The notes beneath the pieces were generated by a model. It was not told where the DNA came from and searched no databases. It was given only the letters and a program-made list of their open reading frames with translations. A stretch of DNA of 64,000 bases from Sulfopaludibacter sp035606355 (lineage in GTDB: Bacteria; Acidobacteriota; Terriglobia; Bryobacterales; Bryobacteraceae): assembly GCA_035606355.1 (NCBI GenBank), contig DATNFO010000024.1:124001-188000 (forward strand), in the 5' to 3' direction. The translations under genes were made by a program, and so were the position numbers. This document shows positions 8,201 to 16,048 of the stretch, piece after piece (the stretch's first letter is position 1; each line of letters starts with the position of its first letter).

Positions 8201-10474
8201 CGCAATGGCCGGATTGGCAATCGCCGGGTTGGCGATGGCCGGGTTAAACAACTCGGATTTCGCGATCGCCGGATCGTCGGGGTTCGATGGGTCGGGATTG
8301 AGCAGCAGCGTGCCGTTCAAGCCGCCGATGGTGAGCCGCGGAGCGCCGGGCGCGGCGATCTCGTCAATGTTGACGCGAATCTGTGCCGCGGGGTCCGACG
8401 CCGTCACGAACACCATGCGCGATGCGGTGGATTGCGGCGCAACCGTGATGTCCAACGTGGTGAGTGGATCGGGGAACCCGGCCGAGGGCACTTGCAGGAA
8501 TGACGCCTTCCCGCCGGTGGGCTGGTTGACGATGGTGAGGCGATAGACGCGCGTCAGGTCCGTGGCGTTGGTGACCACCACGGGGAACGATCGCTGAATG
8601 CTGCCCAATCTCTTGGCGTTCGAAGGGGAAGCCACCACCAGACCTTGCGAAATCAAAGCCGTGTAGATGTTCTCGTTGCGCATCCCCGTCTGACCGGTGA
8701 TGCACGAAGGCTGCGGCTGCTTGGGGTCGTATACGCTAATGCCGGCGGTTGCCGCGGATACCGGTGGCGTGTAGTCCGTCCAATCGCCGTTGGCGGGCGG
8801 CCGCACGTCCCGATTGTCCGCCCAGACGGCGTGGAAGGTGACGGAAGGCGAGGGATCGCTGGCGAACTTCCAGGTGCCCGGCTGATTGCCCTGCACCATC
8901 CCCGGCGCTGCCGCGATATCGAGATAATCGCCGACGAACGGCTGCGTTCCCTGCGAAAAGAGCGGGAAATTCGGCGGATTCACCTGCAACTGCTGAATGG
9001 TTTGCGAACCCGGCAGGCTGCCGAACTCATATTGCGACACGCGCGCCGCGTTGAAATAGGGCTGGTCGCCGGGGTCGGCCTGGGCGCTCCAAACATCCAC
9101 GGTGTGGCGCCACAACAGGCCGCCTTCGTTCAAATCCGCGGGTGCGGCGTCCAGGATGTACTGCGTGAATACCTTTTCGGGATGCGCCGGGCTGGTGGCG
9201 AGGTCGCCCTGCGGTACGCGCGATTCGTAATACTTTCCTTGGCCGACGGCGACATATCCGGCCACGGTGGTATCGTCCCGCAGATCGTAGAAGATCACGT
9301 TGAGCTTGCCGCCCCCGAAAGCCATGGCAGGCATGAACTGGTGGCCGCGGCCTGGAAAATCGTCGATCGTGAAGCGCTGACGCCAGCCGATGGCATCGCG
9401 CGAGGTGGTCATGACGATGCGCGCATCGCCGCCGCTGATGGGCAGTCCCGCGCCGCGCTCGGCCCACGCAATGTATACGCGCCCGCTGCCGTCCACCGCG
9501 ATGGTGGGGTAGGCATTCGTGCGGAAGCTGAATGATGTGGTGCCTTGATCGAAGGCGTTGATGGTGCCCACCACCACGGGCTGTGAGAAGGTCTGCCCGC
9601 CGTCCGTGGACTTCACCACCATGATGGCGTCTAACTGATCCTTGGTAGCGAAGCGGCGCCACGCGATGTACAGAGTTCCGGTTGCGGGGTCTATGGCGAG
9701 CGATGCGCCCTGGTTTACGGTGGCATCGGAGAGCGCGACGGCCTTGCTCCACGTTGCGCCGCAATCGGTGGAACGTTGAAATTGAATCTGCGACGGCGGC
9801 TGGCCATCGGTGACCAGCGACGCGTAAGCGATATAAACGTTGCCCGCGGGGAACGATTGGCCATTGACCGTGCACTTGCCCGCGCCGGTGCGCGGAATAT
9901 CCACCGCCAGCCACGGCTTATCGACGAACACCGTGGCCGAGCCCTGGCCTACCGCTGAGGTATCGAGATACTGAATGGAATCGCCGTTCTCCTGATTGTT
10001 GTTGTCGATAAAACGCGACACGAACACGACGCTCCTGGCCGGACTGGTGCGTGTGAAGGCGATGCCGGAGTAATAGAAGAGTCCATTGCTGCCTGCGCGA
10101 ACAACCGGGTCCGCGCCCGCGGCGTAGCCTTTGAGAACCTTGGCGCCGCTATTGCAGACGTCGACGTTTTGCGGACAGCCGGGATGCAGCGTGCTGCTCC
10201 AGGTAGCGCCGCCATCGAAGGATTTGAAGATGCCGAGCCACGCGTCGCCGGTTTCGCCGTTCGGCAGGCCGGGAAGGTCAACAGTCCGATAGTCGTTGGC
10301 AGCCGCGAGGATGTGCTGCGGGTTGCGCGAAGAGACGGCGATGGAGGGCTCGTTCTGCCGCTGTAAAAAGGGGTCGCCACCTGGCCACGAGGTTCCGGAC
10401 ACCATATTGACGTTGGCGCCTGGAATTTGAGCGAAGGCTTGCAGCGAGATCAGAAACGGAAGGAAACGACGCAT
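5213..10474 (-). CDS. very large secreted Asp-box (BNR) and Ig-like repeat protein
   Basis: About 1753 residues. The start at 10474 gives a clean signal peptide (MRRFLPFLISLQAFAQ); an alternative GTG at 10507 would add 11 residues ahead of it. Residues about 20-600 form a sialidase-like beta-propeller region with Asp-box motifs (SFDGGATW, STDCGATW, STDGGQTF). Residues about 743-823 are sixteen tandem NPAIA-type pentapeptides. Around 1005-1085 lies a He_PIG-type putative Ig domain (PYTWSLG, LPAGLTLS, G-x-I-T-G-K-P), then a CARDB-like stretch, and from about 1200 to the end six or more Ig-like units each containing a Cys pair, CTDLAGN-type turns and DKTPP linkers. This architecture suggests an extracellular or surface-attached adhesion or glycan-binding protein. 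No C-terminal sorting signal was recognised. Confidence 0.88.
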   Translation of the reverse strand: MRRFLPFLISLQAFAQIPGANVNMVSGTSWPGGDPFLQRQNEPSIAVSSRNPQHILAAANDYRTVDLPGLPNGETGDAWLGIFKSFDGGATWSSTLHPGCPQNVDVCNSGAKVLKGYAAGADPVVRAGSNGLFYYSGIAFTRTSPARSVVFVSRFIDNNNQENGDSIQYLDTSAVGQGSATVFVDKPWLAVDIPRTGAGKCTVNGQSFPAGNVYIAYASLVTDGQPPSQIQFQRSTDCGATWSKAVALSDATVNQGASLAIDPATGTLYIAWRRFATKDQLDAIMVVKSTDGGQTFSQPVVVGTINAFDQGTTSFSFRTNAYPTIAVDGSGRVYIAWAERGAGLPISGGDARIVMTTSRDAIGWRQRFTIDDFPGRGHQFMPAMAFGGGKLNVIFYDLRDDTTVAGYVAVGQGKYYESRVPQGDLATSPAHPEKVFTQYILDAAPADLNEGGLLWRHTVDVWSAQADPGDQPYFNAARVSQYEFGSLPGSQTIQQLQVNPPNFPLFSQGTQPFVGDYLDIAAAPGMVQGNQPGTWKFASDPSPSVTFHAVWADNRDVRPPANGDWTDYTPPVSAATAGISVYDPKQPQPSCITGQTGMRNENIYTALISQGLVVASPSNAKRLGSIQRSFPVVVTNATDLTRVYRLTIVNQPTGGKASFLQVPSAGFPDPLTTLDITVAPQSTASRMVFVTASDPAAQIRVNIDEIAAPGAPRLTIGGLNGTLLLNPDPSNPDDPAIAKSELFNPAIANPAIANPAIANPAIANPAIANPAIANPAIANPAIANLGIANPAIANADIANPAIANPAIANPAIANPAIANTAITDANWAVTNNGNSTGTYSVHFLTDSNIPARVIPQLIVNKTYNTPVANGCTLTTQPQTIVVANVANPVLVQQQSFAQSSVGRQLHTVLRRQSEIAHGKRPAALGGDGADSDITDSSLDDITVTVGPGETVYVTLRFFNTDATQPLGFDPAQDITTITISHSINTGDTAPPIAASHLLTVTGSLPAAVAGAGYDESLLAAGGQGPYTWSLGPGSSLPAGLTLSTNGEITGKPTAASGTYTFTVQVIDSSNPPQTATETVTLQISSVALAITNIAASVSNGTNSAKAGDTITVTADVTNSGGVADAVTPALTVTSSGTAATGCSAPQPASVTLGSGGSQTFSFTCTGISGSGSLAFGVSLSARDDASGASIGVTPPAGYVMPVITVLGAPPTVSVAATAGGNPYTPGAWTNQNVVVAFTCTPSSGNPSTQLVTVASEGANQSVSTSCTDLAGNSTPAQFSGIYIDKTPPVLTATATVNGQPYYGEPTNQPVAVTFICTDALSGVAQAPFSQSVTGSNPDGLSGTCTDRAGNSANTTSPGIVIVTAPPVLTASYGAYTPGAWTNQAVTVSFTCTPAGGIGYQSLSPAVTVSNQGANQFVTAKCTDLAGNTTQSSFGPINIETSSPVLTPQAAPFTSTGWYTGPVTLSWTCSDSISGTSVKSATVTTEGANQTATVTCSNVAGTSVTASRTVNVDLTPPSITASILPAAGANGWSTPPVTVSFQCTDGLSGVRQGYPTGGTTLTADTGAAGAMITGTCTDVAGNTVSKTVGPVLIDRTAPSISLQSISPVNGAGWSNQSPVTVIWNCADAGSGAASPTVSQLVTGNGTGLSATGTCVDNAGNLTSATQSGIKIDTAPPVITFRSPVNGAQFTQGSSVVVNFSCGDALSGIASCTAPSPSGSVLQFNTPGTITFTVTAIDNAGNQTQVTHTVTVTGK
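8006..8245 (-). repeat. 16 tandem 15-bp units encoding NPAIA pentapeptides
   Basis: Within the large secreted protein, sixteen consecutive 15-base units encode NPAIA (fourteen units) or variants (NLGIA, NADIA), with a final NTAIT unit. The units differ mostly at synonymous positions (GCC/GCG, ATC/ATT, AAC/AAT), so the peptide is more conserved than the DNA. Confidence 0.9.
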
Positions 10475-10633
10475 TGGCGGACGGGCCCTCAGAGTACCGG
10501 AAATCACTTAACTATAGGCTCTTTAAGCTCTTATAGCAACGCCAAAAGCAAGTGCTTACTGAAAGATAGGCATTTACGTTAACCATCTGGGTACTGGTAC
10601 CCGGGGAGGAACCGGGCGTATAGTTCGAAGTCG
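10475..10633. other. divergent intergenic region
   Basis: A 159-bp gap between the large secreted protein (minus) and the AAA ATPase (plus). It contains a short palindrome GGGTACTGGTACCC near 10587 and a GGGGAGG purine run near 10602, but no promoter I can define with confidence. Confidence 0.4.
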
Positions 10634-11911
10634 ATGGCCGCCCCGAATCTCAGCCCTATCACCGGCGAAGAGCGCCGTCCGCACACTCCGGATCGCCTGG
10701 AAGACCTCGGCATCCATCGTTCCCTGGTCAACGATCTGATTCTGCGCTACTTGTGGCTGCACGGGTCGGCGACGCTGGCGACGCTGCACGATAGCCTGAA
10801 ACTTTCGTTTCCAGTGCTGGAGACGATGTTTCATCAGTTCCGGCAGCAGCAGCTTTTGGACGTAAAGGGAATGATCGGAAACGATTATTCCTTCAGCCTC
10901 ACCGCAGCGGGACGCTCGCTGGCCAGCGCGCGCAATGAAGTTTGCCAGTATTCCGGCCCTGCGCCGGTTTCGATTCAGCAGTATCACCAGGTGGTGAGCG
11001 CGCAGGCGGCGCACGTGAAACTCAGCCGCGAAAGCCTGCGGCGAGCATTCAGCGATCTGGTCTTACCGGACGGGCTCCTGGACCAGCTTGGCCCTTCGCT
11101 CATCGGGCACCAATCGCTGTTTCTCTACGGCGGCACCGGTAACGGCAAAACCAGCATCGCCGAGCGCATTCTGCGGATTTATCAAGACACTATCCTGGTG
11201 CCGTATGCCGTTGAGGTGGACGGCCACATCATCACCATGTATGACCCGGTGGTGCATCGCGTAGCGTCGGAAACCGACGAAATGCTGGACCCGCGCTGGG
11301 TGATTTGCCACCGGCCCTGCATCACGGTAGGCGGCGAACTATCCAAGCCGATGCTGGAGTTGCAACTCGACGAAGCCACGAATGTGTTCATCGCGCCATG
11401 CCAGATGAAGGCGAACAACGGCATTATGATCGTCGACGACTTCGGGCGGCAGGTGCTTTCGCCTCGCGAGCTGCTCAATCGCTGGATCGTGCCGCTGGAC
11501 CGGCGCGTAGACTATTTGACTCTGGCGTCGGGCATGAAATTCCAGGTTCCGTTCGAGTTGATGGTGGTGTTCTCGACCAACCTGAACCCGCGCGATCTGG
11601 CGGACGAAGCGTTTCTGCGCCGCATCCAAACCAAGGTGCTGGTGGAGAACGTGGACGCCGAGGTATTCGAACAGATCTTCCAGCGCGTGGTGCAGAATCA
11701 CCAGGTGGCGAGCGAACCAGGGTGCGGCGAGTATCTTCGCGAGCGCTGCCTGGCTGCCGGAGCGGACATCCTGCGCGCCTGCTATCCAAACGATATTTAC
11801 AAGTTAGTCAAGGCCATCAGCGAGTACGAAGGGCGTCCGGTGCGCCTGACGAAAGCCAATATCGATCGCGCGGTGGGCCTCTATTTTGCAAAAAACGAAA
11901 ATTGCCGGTAA
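10634..11911 (+). CDS. AAA+ ATPase with N-terminal winged-helix-like region
   Basis: A 425-residue protein. Residues about 25-100 look like a winged-helix domain (ILRYLWLHGSATLATL, then DYSFSLTAAGR, a typical wing), and residues about 130-425 an AAA+ module with Walker A GGTGNGKT at 166-173, Walker B IMIVDDFG near 265, and a sensor-1 like FSTNLNP near 316. Its fold resembles MoxR/ComM-type ATPases rather than replication initiators. A short protein follows after 6 bp and is probably co-transcribed. The role is unknown. Confidence 0.8.
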   Translation: MAAPNLSPITGEERRPHTPDRLEDLGIHRSLVNDLILRYLWLHGSATLATLHDSLKLSFPVLETMFHQFRQQQLLDVKGMIGNDYSFSLTAAGRSLASARNEVCQYSGPAPVSIQQYHQVVSAQAAHVKLSRESLRRAFSDLVLPDGLLDQLGPSLIGHQSLFLYGGTGNGKTSIAERILRIYQDTILVPYAVEVDGHIITMYDPVVHRVASETDEMLDPRWVICHRPCITVGGELSKPMLELQLDEATNVFIAPCQMKANNGIMIVDDFGRQVLSPRELLNRWIVPLDRRVDYLTLASGMKFQVPFELMVVFSTNLNPRDLADEAFLRRIQTKVLVENVDAEVFEQIFQRVVQNHQVASEPGCGEYLRERCLAAGADILRACYPNDIYKLVKAISEYEGRPVRLTKANIDRAVGLYFAKNENCR

Positions 11912-11917
11912 GTAGGT

Positions 11918-12193
11918 ATGTACAGATCGAAACTTTGGCGGAAGTCCCGGGTTGGCACGCACATGGCCGGCGACCTCACTGCATTTCGGGAATACCTGCA
12001 GGCCCTGCCCTACGATCTTTTGGAATCGGTGACTGAAGACTACGTCTGGCTGTCGGGACTAGAGTTCGAGTACGCCGATCGCAATGCCGAATTTTTCCGC
12101 CGCCGGGAATGCTGCCGCGAGGAATGCGCCCGCCGCGGAGTTCCCAGCCTGTACCGCCACGCGGAAATCGAGATTTCGCCCCGGGCGGCTTAG
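11918..12193 (+). CDS. small protein of unknown function behind the AAA ATPase
   Basis: Up to 91 residues, beginning 6 bp after the ATPase gene. The C-terminal half is rich in charged residues and has two close cysteines (RRECCREECARRG), which could bind a metal. The start is uncertain: ATG 11918 has a weak AGTAGGT just upstream, while ATG 11963 (MAGDLTAFREYL) begins the better ordered part. Not recognised; tight linkage suggests it works with the ATPase. Confidence 0.6.
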   Translation: MYRSKLWRKSRVGTHMAGDLTAFREYLQALPYDLLESVTEDYVWLSGLEFEYADRNAEFFRRRECCREECARRGVPSLYRHAEIEISPRAA

Positions 12194-12210
12194 GGGCTGC
12201 GGTGGGTCTC

Positions 12211-12320
12211 GTAAAGGTAGCGGCATTGAAGTTCACCACTGAGACACAGAGGACGCAGAGATTCGCAAAGAAAACCAAGGTTTCTCTGTGGGCCTTTGCG
12301 TCTCTGCGGTAAGGTTTTGT
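12211..12320. repeat. dispersed CACAGAGGACGCAGAG repeat, copy 1
   Basis: Element containing CACTGAGACACAGAGGACGC, an inner hairpin (AAAGAAAACC/GGTTTCTCT) and CTTTGCGTCTCTGCGG, preceded by GTAAAGGTAGCGGCATT. This type of element is scattered through many environmental bacterial genomes. No open reading frame of interest spans it. The gap 12194-12485 is almost entirely made of the two copies. Confidence 0.8.
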
Positions 12321-12347
12321 TTACTACGCCGGATTTAAGCGGATGTC

Positions 12348-12469
12348 GTAAAGGTAGCGGCATTGCAGTTCACCACTGAGACACAGAGGACGCAGAGATT
12401 CGCAGAGAAAACCAAGGTTTCTCTGTGGGCCTCTGCGTTCTTTGCGTCTCTGCGGCGAGGTTTAATTTT
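12348..12469. repeat. dispersed CACAGAGGACGCAGAG repeat, copy 2
   Basis: Second copy, beginning with the same GTAAAGGTAGCGGCATT leader and about 90% identical to copy 1 over 110 bp. It carries an extra CTCTGCGTT block before TCTTTGCGTCTCTGCGG. The inner arms AGAGAAAACC/GGTTTCTCT form a hairpin that is better paired than in copy 1. Confidence 0.8.
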
Positions 12470-12485
12470 GCAGTCCGCGCCCCGG

Positions 12486-13553
12486 CTACTGGTTCATGTC
12501 CTGACCCGCTTCCACTTTTTTGAGGTAGTTAGCGAGGCCGGGTTTCTGGGTGTCCGGTGCGGCTGCCGAGGCGGCTTTCAACTCCGCTGCCGCTTTCGTG
12601 TAATCGCCTGCCGCGGAACTGACGCGGGCCGCGGCCAGATGGCCGATCCAATTGTCCGGGTACTTTTGCGCGGTCTGCCGGAAGATGGACATGACCTGTT
12701 CGGGGTTTTCGTGATTGAGCTGCATTTGCCGCCCGAACATGTAGAACTGGAGCGGATTGGCGATCGCCAGCGCGCGCGTCTTGAGCGGGCCTGATTCGCC
12801 GCCCTTCCCCTGCGCGTCCAGAATCCGCGCCTTCAGCATCAGAGTGTCGTAGCGCTCTTCCTGTTTGATCGCCTCGCCGGCCCAGCGGAGTCCCTCGTCG
12901 AGATCCACTTTGTTGGCGAGCGAATAGTTGGCAGCTTCCGCCCAACCTTCCCAGGTGTATTGCATACCGCCGCGGAGTTGGTCGCGCAGGCTGTTCATGG
13001 TAATTTCCTTTTCATTCACGGACACCTCGAAAGGCACGGCGAGGCGTTCCCAGCGCATGCTGACGGCCGTGGAATCCGGCTTCAAGTCTTCGAACGAATA
13101 CGCCAGCGCTTCCTGCATTTCGGCGGGCTGCGGCTTGACCGTGACGCGGAGGGCGTCTTCGTCCTGCTTATAGGTGAAGCTGCCCCAGGACGAGTGGTTC
13201 CTGGAGAAGATGATGGTCCATTCGTCCGTGCCGGGAATCATGTGCAAACCATAGGTTCCGGCCGCGAGCGCTTGGCCTTGCACCGAGACCGGCGTGTTGA
13301 AAGCGATGGTGGTGTTCTCATTCGCGCCCGCGCGCCATACCTGGTTGTACGGCACGAGTCCGCCCCAGACCTTGCGACCGTTTACCAGTGGGCGGTGGTA
13401 GACGAGCGTGATGTCGGTGAGGCCGATGCGCTGCGAAATGGAAGCGCGCTGGCTCACTTCCGGAAGCTTCAGCAGCGTTTGCGCCGCGGCCTGGAAGGTC
13501 CCCGCTGCGATGAAAAAACTGAGCACAGACATACCCCTGCGTTGTAACCGCAT
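12486..13553 (-). CDS. secreted DUF2911 protein with C-terminal TPR-like helices
   Basis: A 355-residue exported protein. After a signal peptide (to about residue 25, QAAAQ), residues about 30-175 match the DUF2911 beta-sandwich (ITLVYHRPLVNGRKVWGG, VWRAGANENTTIAF, LAAGTYGLHMIPG, WTIIFSR), and the rest is helical with repeats resembling TPRs (EGLRWAGEAIKQEERYDTL, AKYPDNWIGHLAAARV, AGDYTKAAAELKAA). DUF2911 proteins are common in Bacteroidetes and Acidobacteria but their function is unknown. It is single and flanked by repeats downstream. Confidence 0.88.
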   Translation of the reverse strand: MRLQRRGMSVLSFFIAAGTFQAAAQTLLKLPEVSQRASISQRIGLTDITLVYHRPLVNGRKVWGGLVPYNQVWRAGANENTTIAFNTPVSVQGQALAAGTYGLHMIPGTDEWTIIFSRNHSSWGSFTYKQDEDALRVTVKPQPAEMQEALAYSFEDLKPDSTAVSMRWERLAVPFEVSVNEKEITMNSLRDQLRGGMQYTWEGWAEAANYSLANKVDLDEGLRWAGEAIKQEERYDTLMLKARILDAQGKGGESGPLKTRALAIANPLQFYMFGRQMQLNHENPEQVMSIFRQTAQKYPDNWIGHLAAARVSSAAGDYTKAAAELKAASAAAPDTQKPGLANYLKKVEAGQDMNQ

Positions 13554-13712
13554 GTTTAACTCCTTGGGGCTTTGGACGGAGGCCGGCCGGATTGGTGAGC
13601 GCCGCGGCGGCAGCTTACCGGGGAAGTCGATCCAAGAGGCCGCCCGAATGGGCAGGCAGACGGCGCTTGAGCGCTGTTCCGTGCCGTACTAGCATCTGTG
13701 TAGGGGAGCGAA

Positions 13713-14453
13713 ATGAGACGATGCCTCATCACGTCGACGGCGGTCTTGCTGATGGCCACCTTGGGCCGCACTGCGCAGGCGCCGCCGGCATTCGAGGTGG
13801 CGGCGATCAAGCCGAGCACCGCCAGCAGCGGCCCGCTGGGCATCAAACACACGCCGGGCGAACTCATCACGTCGGATACTTCCATCGCGTTTTTGATCCG
13901 CTGGGCTTATGATCTCGATGAAGCTCGCCTGTTAGGCGCGACCGGCGCGCTGGACTCGACCCATTTCGACATCGTCGTGAAAATACCGGCGGGCGAGCTG
14001 CGTCCCGGGGAGCTGAAAGCGAGGATGCAGAATCTGCTGGCGGAGCGCTTCCATCTTCGTGTCCGCAAGGAGACGCGCGACTTACCCGCCTATACGCTGG
14101 CCGTCGATAAGGATGGTCCCAGGCTCCACTTTGTCGAGCTCGGCGACGGCCCCGGTCAGAATCCGTTCCACATGCCGGGACTTGGTCATCTGGTGGGCAC
14201 AAGAGTCACGGCTGAAATGCTGGCGAAGGTGTTATCGGGTCAGATTGGCCATCCGGTCAAGGATGTAACGGGGCTGGAACGTCCGTTCGATTTCGACCTT
14301 CAATGGAGCCCCGAGAACGAGGACGGTCCGAATCGTCTGCCATCGATTTTCACGGCACTGCGGCAGCAACTCGGGTTGCGCCTGGTGGCCCACAAATCGG
14401 CTGTCGAGGTGATCGTTATCGACAGCGTGAACATTAGCCCCGGCGAAAACTGA
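13713..14453 (+). CDS. TIGR03435 family soil-associated secreted protein
   Basis: A 246-residue protein with a signal peptide (to AQA near residue 24) and the family hallmarks: FEVAAIKPS right after the signal, a middle RFHLRVRKETRDLPAYTLAVDKDGPRL-like segment, and a C-terminal LRQQLGLRLVAHKSAVEVIVIDSV. The family is strongly expanded in Solibacter-type acidobacteria and its function is unknown. GGGGAGCGAA directly before the ATG supports the start. Confidence 0.92.
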   Translation: MRRCLITSTAVLLMATLGRTAQAPPAFEVAAIKPSTASSGPLGIKHTPGELITSDTSIAFLIRWAYDLDEARLLGATGALDSTHFDIVVKIPAGELRPGELKARMQNLLAERFHLRVRKETRDLPAYTLAVDKDGPRLHFVELGDGPGQNPFHMPGLGHLVGTRVTAEMLAKVLSGQIGHPVKDVTGLERPFDFDLQWSPENEDGPNRLPSIFTALRQQLGLRLVAHKSAVEVIVIDSVNISPGEN

Positions 14454-14473
14454 CTTTCCGCGCCGGGCACGTC

Positions 14474-15994
14474 TTAGTTCCAGTAGTTGCGATCGAGGCT
14501 ACGATATTGCACGGCTTCGGCGACGTGCTTGGCGGAGACGGTGGGGGATTCGGCGAGGTCGGCGACCGTTCTGGCGACTTTCAGCACGCGGTCGTGCGCG
14601 CGCGCCGAGAGGCCCATACGGCGGACGGCAAGTTCCAGGGTGCGCTCGCCGGAGTCATCGAGCGCGCATTGTTTGCGGATGAGCGGGGCCGGCATGCGCG
14701 AATTGTAATGCCCGCGCGTGTGTTGCACGGCACGGGCGCGGTCGACGCGCACCCGGATATCGGCCGACGATTCGGCCCCTTCACCGCCGCGCAGTTCTTT
14801 GAACGGGACCGCCGGCACTTCCACGTGAATATCGATGCGGTCCAGCAGGGGGCCGCTGATTTTGCCGAGATACCGCTGCACCATCGCGGGTGTGCAGCGG
14901 CACTCGCGGGTGGAATCGCCGAAAAAGCCGCAGGCGCAGGGGTTCATGGCGGCCACCAGCATGAAGTGCGAGGGGAAACGCAGCGTCATACTGGAACGCG
15001 CGATGGTAACGGAGCCGTCTTCGAGCGGCTGTCGCAGAATTTCGAGTACGTCGCGCGGGAATTCCGGGAATTCGTCGAGGAAAAGCACACCGTTGTGCGC
15101 CAGACTGACTTCGCCCGGGCGGGGAACGCCGGCGCCGCCGCCGATCATCCCGGCATCGGAAATCGTGTGGTGAGGGGACCGGAAGGGCCGCTCGTGCAGC
15201 AGTCCCTGGCCGCGGGCCAGCACTCCGGCGACGCTGTGGACGCGTGTGGTCTCAATGGCTTCGTCAAAGGTGAGCGGCGGGAGGATGCCGGCGAGGCGCT
15301 TGGCCAGCATCGTCTTGCCGGATCCCGGCGGCCCGATGAGTAGGACGTTGTGACCGCCGGCGGCGGCAACTTCGAGAGCGCGCTTCGCCATGGTTTGGCC
15401 GCGGACATCGCGGAAATCGGGGACGGCCGAGGCGTCGGCAGGCTTGCCGTTCGCGCTTGGGGTAGCGGGAGTGAATTCTTCGGGCCGGGCGAGGAGCGCG
15501 ACCACTTCGGCGAGGTATCGAACTCCGTAGACGCGGACGCCGTCGACGACCGCCGCTTCGGCTGCGTTCTCGGCCGGGAGGATCAGCGTGTCGATTCCCA
15601 ATTGGCGCGCGCACACAGCCACGGAAAGAGCGCCGCGGACCGGGCGGATCGCGCCATCGAGCGACAATTCGCCCATGGCGATGTGCCGGTCAAGGGGGGC
15701 AATCGTGCCCATCGCGCCCAGGATGCCGAGCGCCACGGGAAGATCAAAGCCCGCGCCTTCTTTCCGCACGTTGGCAGGCGCGAGGTTGATGGTGATCTGC
15801 TTGTTGGGATAGCCGAAGCCGGAGTTCATGAGCGCACTCTTGATGCGCTCGCGGCTCTCGCGCACGGCGGTATCGGGCATTCCGACCATTACGGAGTCGC
15901 GCGCCGAGCCTGACGAAAACATGTCAACTTCGACATCGATCAGGTGAGCATCGATGCCATAAACGGCGGCGCTGCGGGTTCTGAACAGCGCCAT
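14474..15994 (-). CDS. comM: YifB/ComM family Mg-chelatase-like ATPase
   Basis: A 506-residue AAA+ protein of the ComM (YifB) family, known in Vibrio and Acinetobacter as a hexameric helicase that promotes branch migration in natural transformation. Visible are the N-terminal Lon-protease-like S5 domain (MVGMPDTAVRESRERIK, ITINLAPANVRKEG), Walker A GPPGSGKT near residue 220, Walker B VLFLDEFPEF, and the C-terminal Mg-chelatase domain (CACGFFGD, LDRIDIHVEVP). Length is typical. Whether this organism is competent cannot be judged here. Confidence 0.94.
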   Translation of the reverse strand: MALFRTRSAAVYGIDAHLIDVEVDMFSSGSARDSVMVGMPDTAVRESRERIKSALMNSGFGYPNKQITINLAPANVRKEGAGFDLPVALGILGAMGTIAPLDRHIAMGELSLDGAIRPVRGALSVAVCARQLGIDTLILPAENAAEAAVVDGVRVYGVRYLAEVVALLARPEEFTPATPSANGKPADASAVPDFRDVRGQTMAKRALEVAAAGGHNVLLIGPPGSGKTMLAKRLAGILPPLTFDEAIETTRVHSVAGVLARGQGLLHERPFRSPHHTISDAGMIGGGAGVPRPGEVSLAHNGVLFLDEFPEFPRDVLEILRQPLEDGSVTIARSSMTLRFPSHFMLVAAMNPCACGFFGDSTRECRCTPAMVQRYLGKISGPLLDRIDIHVEVPAVPFKELRGGEGAESSADIRVRVDRARAVQHTRGHYNSRMPAPLIRKQCALDDSGERTLELAVRRMGLSARAHDRVLKVARTVADLAESPTVSAKHVAEAVQYRSLDRNYWN

Positions 15995-16048
15995 AATTTA
16001 GGTCTCTAAGATCCGATTATATGTTACGGCGCGGCATTGCGCACTTTT

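Noticed and set aside
8006..8245. Possible CRISPR array
   Set aside because: The 15-bp units are contiguous, lack spacers and keep the reading frame of a protein.
7860..8546. Plus-strand frame with AGFAIAGLA-type repeats
   Set aside because: It is the antisense of the NPAIA array; its repeats arise from the 15-bp DNA period, and there is no ribosome-binding site.
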